Shown here one piece after another: positions 7,449 through 14,386 of a stretch of DNA of 14,386 bases. How positions within the stretch are numbered: position 1 is the stretch's first letter; the number at the start of each line of letters is the position of its first letter. Position numbers and translations under genes: made by a program. Below the pieces are notes generated by a model that saw only the letters and a list, made by a program, of their open reading frames with translations, was not told the origin of the DNA and ran no database searches. Location: positions 1-14,386 of the forward strand of contig JWZX01002599.1 of the NCBI GenBank assembly GCA_001275005.1, read 5' to 3'. Source of the DNA: Chrysochromulina tobinii. Lineage: Eukaryota > Haptophyta > Prymnesiales > Chrysochromulinaceae.

Positions 7449-9213
7449 CACTTGCATTGCATCGTCGACGGTGCACTTTTGAATCCAAAGTGGCGAATTC
7501 TCAGGCTTGGTCTTGCGAGGACGTTGACCTTGCGAGCCTCGGGTGGATCTGTTTCGCTGAGCAGCTACACACAGACGCAGCACTCGTGCTAGACGCATCT
7601 ATACACGTGTAGCAGCGGCCGCAGGAAGCGGCCTCATCGATGTGCACTTGGATTGCGTCGTCCGGTCGTCGACCTTGCAGATGGGTCGCATCAACCGTGC
7701 ATGCTCGGTGTTGCGAGGAAGCTAACCTCTTGCGAGCCTCGGGTGGATCTGTTTCGCTGAGCAGCTACACACAGATGCAGCACTCGTGCTAGACACATCT
7801 ATACACGTGTACCAGGGGCCGCAGGAAGCAGCCACATCGATCTGAACTTGCATTGCGTCGTCGACCTTGCAGATGGGTCGCATCAACCGCGCGTGCATGC
7901 TCGGTGTTGCGAGGAAGCTGACCTCTTGCGAGCCTCGGGTGGATCTGTTTCGCTGAGCAGCGATGCACAGACGCAGCACTTGTGCTAGACGCATGTACGC
8001 GTGTACCAGGGGCCGCAGGAAGCGGCCACATCGATCTGAACTTGCATTGCGTCGTCGACGATGCAGATGGGTCGCAGACCGCATCAACGTGCTCATGTTC
8101 GGTGTTGCGAGGAAGCTGACCTCTTGCGAGCCTCGGGTGGATCTGTTTCGCTGAGCAGCGATGCACATACGCAGCACTCGTGCTAGACGCATCTACGCGT
8201 GTACCAGGGGCCGCAGGAAGCAGCCACATCGATCTGAACTTGCATTGCGTCGTCGACCTTGCAGATGGGTCGCATCAACTGTGCATGCATGCTCGGTGTT
8301 GCGAGGAAGCTGACCTGGCGAGCCTCGGGTGGATCTGTGACGCTGAGCAGCTACACACAGACGCAGCGCTCGTGCTAGACGCATCTACGCGTGTAGCAGC
8401 AGCCGCAAGAAGCTGCCTCATCGATTACTCATCGATGTGCACTTGCATTGCGTCGTCGACTTTGCAGATGTTTGCAGATGTGTCGCATCAACCGTGCTCA
8501 TGCTCGGTGTAAGCTGACCTTGCGAGCCTCGGGTGGATCTGAGACGCTGAGCAGCTGTACACAGACGCAGCACTCGTGCTAGACGCATCTACACGTGTCG
8601 CAGCAGCCGCAAGAAGCGGCCTCATCGATCTGCACTTTGCATTCGTCGTCGACCATGCAGATGGGTCTCAGGCCGTCTCAACGTGCTCATGTTTGGTGTT
8701 GCGAGGAAGCTGACCTTGCGAGCCTCGGGTGGATCTGAGACGCTGAGCAGCTATACACAGACGCAGCGCTCGTGCTAGACGCATCTACGCGTGTCGCAGC
8801 AGCCGCAAGAAGCGGCCTCATCGATCTGCACTTTGCATTCGTCGTCGACCATGCAGAGGGTCGTAACCGTGCTCATGTTTGGTGTTGCGAGGAAGCTGAC
8901 CTTGCGAGCCTCGGGTGGATCTGAGACGCTGAGCAGCTATGCACAGACGCAGCACTCGTGCTAGACGCATCTACGCGTGTAGCAGCGGCCGCATGAAGCT
9001 GCCTCATCGATCTGCACTTGCATTGCGTAGTCAACCTTGCAGATGGGTCGCATCAACCGTGCTCATGCTTGGTGTTACGAGGAAGCTGATCTTGCTAGCC
9101 TCGGGTGGATCTGAGACGCTGAGCAGCTATGCACAGACGCAGCGCTCGTGCTAGACGCATCTACGCGTGTCGCAGCAGCCGCAAGAAGCGGCTTCATCGA
9201 TCTGCGCTTTGCA
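7449..9213 (+). repeat. Satellite-like tandem array, nine direct copies, period about 186-204 bp
   Basis: The anchor GGGTGGATCT appears at 7541, 7741, 7937, 8135, 8327, 8531, 8727, 8913 and 9103, so spacings are 200, 196, 198, 192, 204, 196, 186 and 190 bp. Each unit has the order: GCGAGGAAGCTGACC block, GCGAGCCTCGGGTGGATCT, GAGCAGCTA.ACACAGACGC, GTGCTAGACGCATCTACGC, the GCCGC-A-GAAGC-GC hairpin-like block, CATCGATCTG, TGCATTGCGTCGTCGAC, and TTGCAGATGGGTCGCATCAA. The first copy is divergent on its left side and the last ends near TGCGCTTTGCACC. Short frames inside are periodic artefacts of the repeat. No spacers, no leader and long near-identical units rule out a CRISPR array. The period is near a nucleosome repeat length, as for many centromeric or heterochromatic satellites. 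Confidence 0.9.
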
Positions 9214-10050
9214 CCGCCGTGGTTCGAAGTGTCGCATTTCTCTGCTCGGCTTTTTTGTCGGCCCTAAACGCACTATAAATGGTCCTTAATAAATACACCT
9301 TTTGTGCATGTGTATGTAACCAGACGTCCAGATCTGCTCACCTCCTGTCCCTCACGCTTACCAGGAAGCTCTCCTCAGGTCACCTCGCGCCCGGTCGGCC
9401 CGCCGTCCTTGCTCTCATGCGGAGGCGGCGAAGGCAGCGACGGCGGTCGGGTGTAGGTCGGGTGGATCTCCTCACCTTGAGCTCCCAAAGCTTTACCAAA
9501 GCTTGTGCATTCGAAGGGAGACACCCACCGACGTACGACATCAACACACAATCGCACACAACCACACGCACACCTAGGCACCCGCCGCCGAGACCCAAGC
9601 CACACAGTTGCTGTGAACCAAATTGGAAGGGCTGTTTGCGGGCTTTGTTTTGATAATCCTGAGCGGATTATTGCGGATCTGGGGCCTACGTTCCGAGATC
9701 TGTCGATTGGTACCCTTGGATTATGTGGATTATTTGACTGCCTAGGTGCTGCCTAGTTCGTAATCAAGTTGCCCCATGAGGGAACGCGCCCCCCCGTCGG
9801 TCCGCGACAAGTGGTACCTACCCGCTACCCATTGATTCAATTTGGGATGCGGTGTAGGTCGGTTGGAGGGCCCTTATAAACTTATTAACGAACAATAGTA
9901 GACCACTCCCCCTTGGGTCAAGTCGCCCCCCCCACCGTCCGGTCCCGCCTCACAGGCTCTACACGCCCAGCGGGTCAGCGGCACGCACGCAGCACGACCG
10001 ATCACCCCACAGGCCGCCCCCCACCCGCCCCAGGCTTTACGGTAGATACG
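9214..10050. other. Intergenic region, no gene recognised
   Basis: More AT-rich than its surroundings in places. TATAAA-like motifs are at 9274-9279 and 9875-9880. GTGTAGGTCGGGTGGA at about 9451-9466 recurs as GTGTAGGTCGGTTGGA at 9852-9867. Around 9640-9750 are several GGATTAT elements (CGGATTATTGCGG, TTGGATTATGTGG, GTGGATTATTTG). The only long open frame (9279-9653) starts inside a TATA-like motif and is low-complexity His/Pro/Thr-rich, so it is not called a gene. Confidence 0.4.
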
Positions 10051-10197
10051 CTGGCCGTCGGCCTCACAGGCTCTACGATAGCGGTTCGGCACATACACCC
10101 CGGACCACGCCCCGATTACACAACGCTCGCCGTCGGCCTCACAGGCTCTACGATAGCGGCATGCACATCACCCCGAGCCACGCCCCGATTACACAAA
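10051..10197. repeat. 75-bp direct tandem duplication with degenerate upstream copies
   Basis: GCCTCACAGGCTCTACGATA occurs at 10061 and again at 10136, offset 75 bp. The units share GCCGTCGGCC before it and CCACGCCCCGATTACACAA after it, with variation in the middle. A shorter copy, GCCTCACAGGCTCTAC, lies at 9947-9962, and CAGGCTTTACGGTAG at about 10032 is a more diverged one. Function unknown. Confidence 0.85.
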
Positions 10198-10642
10198 TGA
10201 AACAGGAAAGCCGCGCGAAAACCTGTGTCACCTGCAAGAGCGACTTTACGTTATGTCTCGCTGGTAACCTGGCATCCTCGAAGCGTAAAGCCACTTGAAC
10301 TCGCACTTGGCTTGCTGTCTCTCCCACAGCACCACTCCTTGAATGCTCTCGATTGTACCTCCATGTGTGCTCCTTGCTTGCCCATGTACGTGCCACGCTC
10401 ATTGTGTGCACTGCCACCCTCACGATGTAGAGAGGGTGTGTGGCAGTGAGTGCCCCTCGTGTGTGCGCTGCAACCCTCAGGACGTCTCTCCGCTCCTCGT
10501 GTGCACTGCCACCCCCGTAGAGAGACGTGCGCCCGGCCGTGGACCAGTTAGGCTCTCTTGACTCTCACGAGCCTCGCTTGACTCTTGATCCACCTTGATC
10601 TGATTGAGACTCTCGTCGGAGTGGGGTTTGTTTGTTGAGGTC
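10198..10642. other. Region downstream of the desulfurase-like gene with inverted repeats
   Basis: No gene is recognised. The gene to the right is on the minus strand, so this holds its 3' UTR. GTGTGCACTGCCACCC or close variants appear at about 10404, 10460 and 10499. CACTGCCAC near 10409 pairs with GTGGCAGTG near 10440, with a CCCTC/GAGGG extension after a short bulge, and ACGTCTCTC (10482-10490) pairs perfectly with GAGAGACGT (10520-10528). These could form 3' UTR or RNA-processing hairpins; this is inference. Confidence 0.45.
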
Positions 10643-12628
10643 TCAACACTCAGTGTCAGCGAAGGGTGACAACAGCTTTGCGGCGGCGCTCGGCGTGCAC
10701 CACCACTGAATGCTAAGAAGCGCTTCTGTTGGGGGGGCAGTGTAGTCCTCCACAGAGAAGCTCTCGAGACTCCGTTGGCTGAGGAGCACTGTGGCTGCTC
10801 GATCATAGATGGCCTGCGCTTTGCCGAGGACTTGCTTGTGCTGGAGTGGGTTCCTATCTTGGCAGGGGATGCGGTACGAGCAGCCATCCTTGTGCATGCG
10901 CAGCTCGGAGAGAGAGCGAAGGCTCTTGAACTTATCGAACGTCCGGTGAGTGAACTGCCCCGAGTAAGGGTTCATACTGTAGAATGGGAGGAGTTTCCAA
11001 CCGTCGGTGGCAATCTGACGCACAGCGTCCACGATGAAAGACGCTTCTGCCTCGCCGATGAAGTAGTTGAAGTTGACACGGGCCCAGCCGGGCTTCGCAG
11101 AATTCTCGCCGCCCATGGCTAGCTGCCTGATCTCCTCCGTGTATACATTGCCCTCCTCTGCCCACCCGTAAAGGCGATGGCCATACGGGCCCGCGCACGA
11201 GCAGCCCGAGCGCGCCTGAATGCCATAGACGTCGTTCAAGATTTGGATGATGAAATGTGGGTGGAGAAAGGGGCGGCCGCCGACTGAAGCTAGCATCATC
11301 TGGCATCTGCTGCTGGAAGGCATGGCCGCCGGTGCTCTGATGTTGAATGAAATAATCGAGACGCGCCGAGCAAACTCAAAATAAGCCTCCCGGTCCGCAC
11401 CCATAAGAATGATCGATGGATGCGCTGACCATGCTTCGATAGCGGCCCTGCCAAAGTACTGTTCGCGTTCCTCGATCGTGTGGCACCCGACGGTTTCTTT
11501 CAGTTTGAAAGCAAGACCAGCCCGAATCCCCTGTAGAATAGCGGGGGTACCTCCATCCTCGCGCGCCTCTATGAGACGCTCATAGTCCTGCAAGTGTGGA
11601 GAGACGTATTGCACCGTGCCCCCGCCAGGGCATGTCGGCCGTTTGGCTGCGAAGAGGCTACGGCGAGCAATGAGCAGCCCACTAGAGCCTGGCCCCCCAA
11701 TCATTTTGTGAGGTGACATGAAGATGGCATCCATCGATGAGTCGGCGCCCGCGGTCGTAGGCGTCGGCCGCATGTCGACGTTGCAGTAGGCGCCGATGCC
11801 AGCGAAATCGAAAAAGGCGAGTGCTCCGTGAGCGTGCAGCAGCTCGGAGAGCGCTGTGGTATCCGCGCGTATGCCGGTCACGTTGGAACCAGCTGAGAAC
11901 GAGCCGATCTTGAGCGGCCTTGCCGCATACTTCTGAAGCTCGAGAGCAAGCACCCCAAGGTCTGGACGGCCATGGCTGTCTTCTGGAATGGCGACGACAG
12001 TGGCGATCGACTCGCGCCACCAGAGCTCGTTGGTGTGGTGCTCGAATGGGCCGTGAAATACTACAGGGCGTTCGTCCTCTGGGATGTTACTGAGCAATGA
12101 CCACTTGGCATCTGCGATCTCGGGGAGTTGAAGGCCCAGCACTCGCCCAAGCTTGTCTATGGCACCGGTGCAGCCCGTGCCCACGAATAGAGTCACGTAG
12201 TCTTCAGTCGGTGCGTTCATGGCAGTGCTGATGATTGCCCTTGCCTCCTCACGCAGCACCGTCGTCTGGAAGCCCGTTGCACTCGCCTCCGTGTGGGTAT
12301 TGGCATAGAGGGGGTACACGACGTCACGTAGATAATCCTCCACGAAGCCGAGCATCCTCCCACTGGCCGTGTAATCCGCATACACGAGGCGGCGGTTCCC
12401 ATATGGCGTCCACACGATCGAGTCTTTGCCGATGACGCTTTCACGGATGAGAGAGATCATGTCGGACGACTGGACAGAAACCTTGAGCTCGATGCTACCG
12501 CACACCTCGTCGTTCGTTTCGCTGATGACGTGAATTGGCATGTGGTGAGAAGGCTTATAGGAGGTCATCGAGCGCCACGGCAGCAGTAAAGGTTTGCTTG
12601 AGGATGGCGAGGAACAGCCACAACCCAT
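10643..12628 (-). CDS. PLP-dependent class V aminotransferase, cysteine-desulfurase-like, with putative N-terminal acylation motif
   Basis: 661 residues without introns from an ATG at 12626-12628. Fold type I PLP features are in order: a GTGCTGA phosphate-binding loop (150-156), FEHHTNELWW with the cofactor-stacking His (197 or 198), FFDFAGIGAY with Asp274, SPHKMIGGPGSSG with the Schiff-base Lys308, and a C-terminal Arg at 517 (WARVNFNY) for substrate carboxylate. RSGCSCAGP (473-481) aligns with the SufS/CsdA-type RxGxxCA motif, placing Cys478 at the catalytic position. Known family reaction: cysteine to alanine with persulfide on the enzyme; whether this member is a desulfurase, selenocysteine lyase or related enzyme is open. 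The N-terminus MGCGCSS has Gly2, Cys3 and Cys5, the pattern of N-myristoylation and S-acylation, suggesting membrane attachment rather than a plastid or mitochondrial transit peptide. About 110 residues after the core (550-661) have no recognised domain. Confidence 0.85.
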   Translation of the reverse strand: MGCGCSSPSSSKPLLLPWRSMTSYKPSHHMPIHVISETNDEVCGSIELKVSVQSSDMISLIRESVIGKDSIVWTPYGNRRLVYADYTASGRMLGFVEDYLRDVVYPLYANTHTEASATGFQTTVLREEARAIISTAMNAPTEDYVTLFVGTGCTGAIDKLGRVLGLQLPEIADAKWSLLSNIPEDERPVVFHGPFEHHTNELWWRESIATVVAIPEDSHGRPDLGVLALELQKYAARPLKIGSFSAGSNVTGIRADTTALSELLHAHGALAFFDFAGIGAYCNVDMRPTPTTAGADSSMDAIFMSPHKMIGGPGSSGLLIARRSLFAAKRPTCPGGGTVQYVSPHLQDYERLIEAREDGGTPAILQGIRAGLAFKLKETVGCHTIEEREQYFGRAAIEAWSAHPSIILMGADREAYFEFARRVSIISFNIRAPAAMPSSSRCQMMLASVGGRPFLHPHFIIQILNDVYGIQARSGCSCAGPYGHRLYGWAEEGNVYTEEIRQLAMGGENSAKPGWARVNFNYFIGEAEASFIVDAVRQIATDGWKLLPFYSMNPYSGQFTHRTFDKFKSLRSLSELRMHKDGCSYRIPCQDRNPLQHKQVLGKAQAIYDRAATVLLSQRSLESFSVEDYTAPPTEALLSIQWWCTPSAAAKLLSPFADTEC

Positions 12629-12982
12629 GCCTACTCAAAGGGCCGCCCCTCGTTCGAGCGTGCGGTGCCTTGAGTGCAGTGCCTTGCTGCGGTGCCTTGA
12701 CGCGCGGGCCGCCGTCGGCTTCTAAGTCGGCATCCGACAATTCCTTGAGTCGGCTTCCTATGTCGGCTTTGTTGTTACAGTACTGTACTGTACAGGCTTC
12801 GAACGTCCGAACGCATCACGTAGTTCACAGTCCGGTGTTCGTTTCAGGTGTGTGCGTTTTAGGATTCAAGCAGGCCCTTGACCTCTTCATTCTCTCGCCG
12901 TGCGCTCCGACCGCACGCGCAACGACGTGGCATCGGTGGATTGTCCGATCCTCAATCCTCTGCAACCTCCCTCTTCGCCGTC
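12629..12982. promoter_or_regulatory. Region between the divergent desulfurase-like gene and Gag: promoter plus probable retroelement leader or LTR
   Basis: Close to the desulfurase start, GTGCCTTG occurs at about 12665-12672, 12679-12686 and 12692-12699 (spaced 14 and 13 bp); further on, GTCGGC occurs about four times between 12712 and 12772. TTACAGTACTGTACTGTACAGG is a near-palindrome around 12775-12796. The last part before the Gag start would be the untranslated leader. I could not recognise LTR ends or a primer-binding site, since the second LTR is outside the window. Confidence 0.35.
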
Positions 12983-14386
12983 ATGTCCGCCGACGACGAT
13001 AGCACGCTATCCGACACCATCATCGACAAGCTCGCCCCGACCACCGCAGACGGCATCCCGCTCGTTTGGTCTAGTGACAACGACGCCCACCTCGAGGGCA
13101 TCCTCTTCGAGGTCGGCAAGTTCTTCAAGCGCAAGGGCCTCTTTCAGCCCTTCTTCAAACACCATGCTGCCGTCCTCCGCAATGGCAAGCTCGCTGTGGA
13201 CCACTACGGTAGCACGCTCTTCACCACCGACCGCATCAAGGACGAGCACGACTTCCACAATCCGTGCCCGCCGACGGCGCAGCGCCTCGCCAACTACGAG
13301 ATCTCGCGCAATACCCCTGGCTCGCCTCACCACGGCGGCAATGCGGCTCCGACGCTCAAAAAGATCCCCGACGAGTGCACGGACACCACTGTCCTGTCGC
13401 AGCACGCCGTCGAGGCGGAAGACAGCAAGCTGCTCACGTCGCTCACGTACACTTTCGGCCGCTCGGTCTCGTCCGACGAGATGATCGACGCCGCCGACGG
13501 GAGCGGCTACAAGCTCCTCGAGGCCCTCCGCAAACGCGCCAAGAATGCCAACACCAAGGACAAGGCCCTCGTCGCCGCTCAGTACGCCAAGATCATCCGT
13601 GACGGAGTCCCTCACGGCACCGAGCTCAAGGTGGAGTCCCTCAAGAGCTACATCAAGGAGTACAAATCCATCAAGCGCAACGTGCCAGAAAAGTCCCGCC
13701 TGTCCGACGAGGCGGAGATTGACATGATTGACCTCATCGCCGTCAAAGACCCGTCGGTCCGCGAGATTTACGAGCTCAAGCGCAACGCTCAAGCGCCAAC
13801 GAACCTCGACCAGGCAGTGTCGCTGCTCAACTCCATCCTCCGCGGGCGGGCTCGCTGCGATGAGATCGACGAGGTCAACGCCGCCACTCCGACGGCGGGC
13901 CTCGGCCTCGCCGCCGATAGCTCCGCGGGCTCTCTCAAGGCGCTCCTGGCCGCCCTCGGCAAATCCGGCACCGACGCGAAGAGCCTCGCGTCCCTCGTCT
14001 CCACGCTGCAGGCGGTCGCTGACCCCACCAAGACCAACGCCGGCGACAAGGACAAGAAGCCGCCCCTCGACATCCCGCGCGGACCGGACGGCAAGCCGAC
14101 GACGTGGATCGAAGGGATGGCCCTCTGCCGCTGCGGCATCGGAGGTGGCAAGCACCTCTTCAAGGACTGCCCGAAAGCCAAGGAGAAGGCCTCCAAGAAG
14201 GCGAAGAAGGCCCTCGCCGCCGTGCCGCCCTCTGGCCTCACGTCTTCCGATGCCCTGGCCGCCATCACGGCGCTCCTCAGCCAGATTGTGGTGGACGGGG
14301 GGGCCGGTACGGGGCCCGTGGCTGGAAACGGTGTCGAGTCTAAGTCTGACTCCGCCTATTTTTTCCCATCACGGACCCTCGACACT
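12983..14386 (+). CDS. Retrotransposon Gag-like protein with zinc knuckle, partial (runs off the window)
   Basis: From ATG 12983 (TCATGTCC) the frame is open to the last base: 468 codons with no stop, so the C-terminus, possibly a Pol part, is outside. The N-terminal half (about 28-90, LVWSSDNDAHLEGILFEVGK) and the helical region 140-300 (FGRSVSSDEMID, SYIKEYKSIKRNVP) resemble Ty1/copia-type Gag. A zinc-knuckle-like CRCGIGGGKHLFKDC (382-396: C, C, H, C) is followed by a Lys-rich stretch, as in Gag nucleocapsid regions. The order and the missing stop fit a Gag-Pol polyprotein or gag with downstream fusion. The copia assignment is inferred from overall appearance; no protease or reverse transcriptase is visible, so gypsy-type or a host-domesticated gag remain possible. 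A long antisense frame (13007-14155) is a codon-bias shadow. It begins about 355 bp from the desulfurase-like gene, in divergent orientation. Confidence 0.7.
   Translation, partial: MSADDDSTLSDTIIDKLAPTTADGIPLVWSSDNDAHLEGILFEVGKFFKRKGLFQPFFKHHAAVLRNGKLAVDHYGSTLFTTDRIKDEHDFHNPCPPTAQRLANYEISRNTPGSPHHGGNAAPTLKKIPDECTDTTVLSQHAVEAEDSKLLTSLTYTFGRSVSSDEMIDAADGSGYKLLEALRKRAKNANTKDKALVAAQYAKIIRDGVPHGTELKVESLKSYIKEYKSIKRNVPEKSRLSDEAEIDMIDLIAVKDPSVREIYELKRNAQAPTNLDQAVSLLNSILRGRARCDEIDEVNAATPTAGLGLAADSSAGSLKALLAALGKSGTDAKSLASLVSTLQAVADPTKTNAGDKDKKPPLDIPRGPDGKPTTWIEGMALCRCGIGGGKHLFKDCPKAKEKASKKAKKALAAVPPSGLTSSDALAAITALLSQIVVDGGAGTGPVAGNGVESKSDSAYFFPSRTLDT
12983..14386 (+). mobile_element. Left part of an LTR-retrotransposon-like element (truncated by window end)
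   Basis: Extent is set only by the Gag-like frame; the 5' LTR is expected within 12629-12982 but was not delimited, and everything 3' of gag lies outside. The intact open frame suggests a young or still constrained copy rather than an old relic. Confidence 0.5.

Noticed and set aside
7722-8384. Small proteins encoded within the satellite (MRLARVLR and similar)
   Set aside because: The same peptides recur only because the DNA repeats; frames are broken by small indels between copies.
6950-9213. CRISPR array
   Set aside because: The whole period of about 195 bp is conserved, without unique spacers or short repeats, in a eukaryotic context.
9221-9256. Pol III or tRNA gene (GGTTCGAAGT followed by a T-run)
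   Set aside because: The B-box-like word and TTTTTT are present, but the flanking bases do not form a T-arm or acceptor stem.
9279-9653. 124-residue plus-strand gene
   Set aside because: Begins inside a TATA-like motif and becomes Arg- then Thr/His/Pro-rich low-complexity sequence; no domain and no support.
13007-14155. 382-residue minus-strand frame
   Set aside because: Opposite strand of the Gag-like frame; strong GC3 bias of the real gene keeps the antisense open. The sense frame has the zinc knuckle and continues off the window.

Overview
The window is nuclear DNA from a eukaryote, very probably a GC-rich unicellular alga; a haptophyte-like genome would fit, but this is inference from composition and gene style, not from a diagnostic gene. 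Evidence for a eukaryote: monocistronic genes on both strands without bacterial spacing or ribosome sites, a nucleolar GNL3/nucleostemin GTPase, a SAM plus ZZ-like zinc-finger protein that needs a splice or frameshift to be read, a satellite array with a nucleosome-sized period, and the 5' part of a retrotransposon gag gene.

Layout. 1-890 is extremely GC-rich non-coding DNA with short imperfect tandem repeats. 889-1176 is a CCN-rich tract that reads as a Ser/Pro-rich (SPPPP) frame, possibly one exon of a cell-wall-type protein. 1395-2648 (minus) is a DUF676-type serine esterase/lipase. It is divergent from a GNL3-family circularly permuted GTPase at 2884-4638 (plus); the shared 235-bp upstream region carries three CCAGAAG motifs spaced 20-21 bp. 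4639-5186 is non-coding and ends in an abrupt AT-rich island with repeated GAAATCA/TGATTTC elements. About 5187-6865 (minus) holds a gene whose C-terminal part encodes a SAM domain and a ZZ/DC1-like zinc finger, and whose middle part contains a 29-residue tandem repeat in another frame.

6950-9213 is the most striking structure: two inverted copies, a short spacer, then nine direct copies of a unit of about 186-204 bp. 9214-10642 is gene-poor, with a 75-bp duplication at 10051-10197 and short inverted repeats near 10404-10528. 10643-12628 (minus) encodes a 661-residue PLP-dependent class V aminotransferase/cysteine-desulfurase-like enzyme whose N-terminus (MGCGCSS) looks like a membrane acylation signal. 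12629-12982 is a short region that should hold the desulfurase promoter and at least part of a retrotransposon leader or LTR. 12983 to the window end is an open Gag-like frame with a zinc knuckle that continues beyond the window.

The genes do not form a pathway. The picture is ordinary housekeeping or metabolic genes separated by repeat-rich, mobile-element-bearing DNA. No clearly new molecular system is proven; the best candidates for follow-up are the satellite array, the putatively acylated desulfurase, and the SAM-ZZ gene with its repeat and frame switch.
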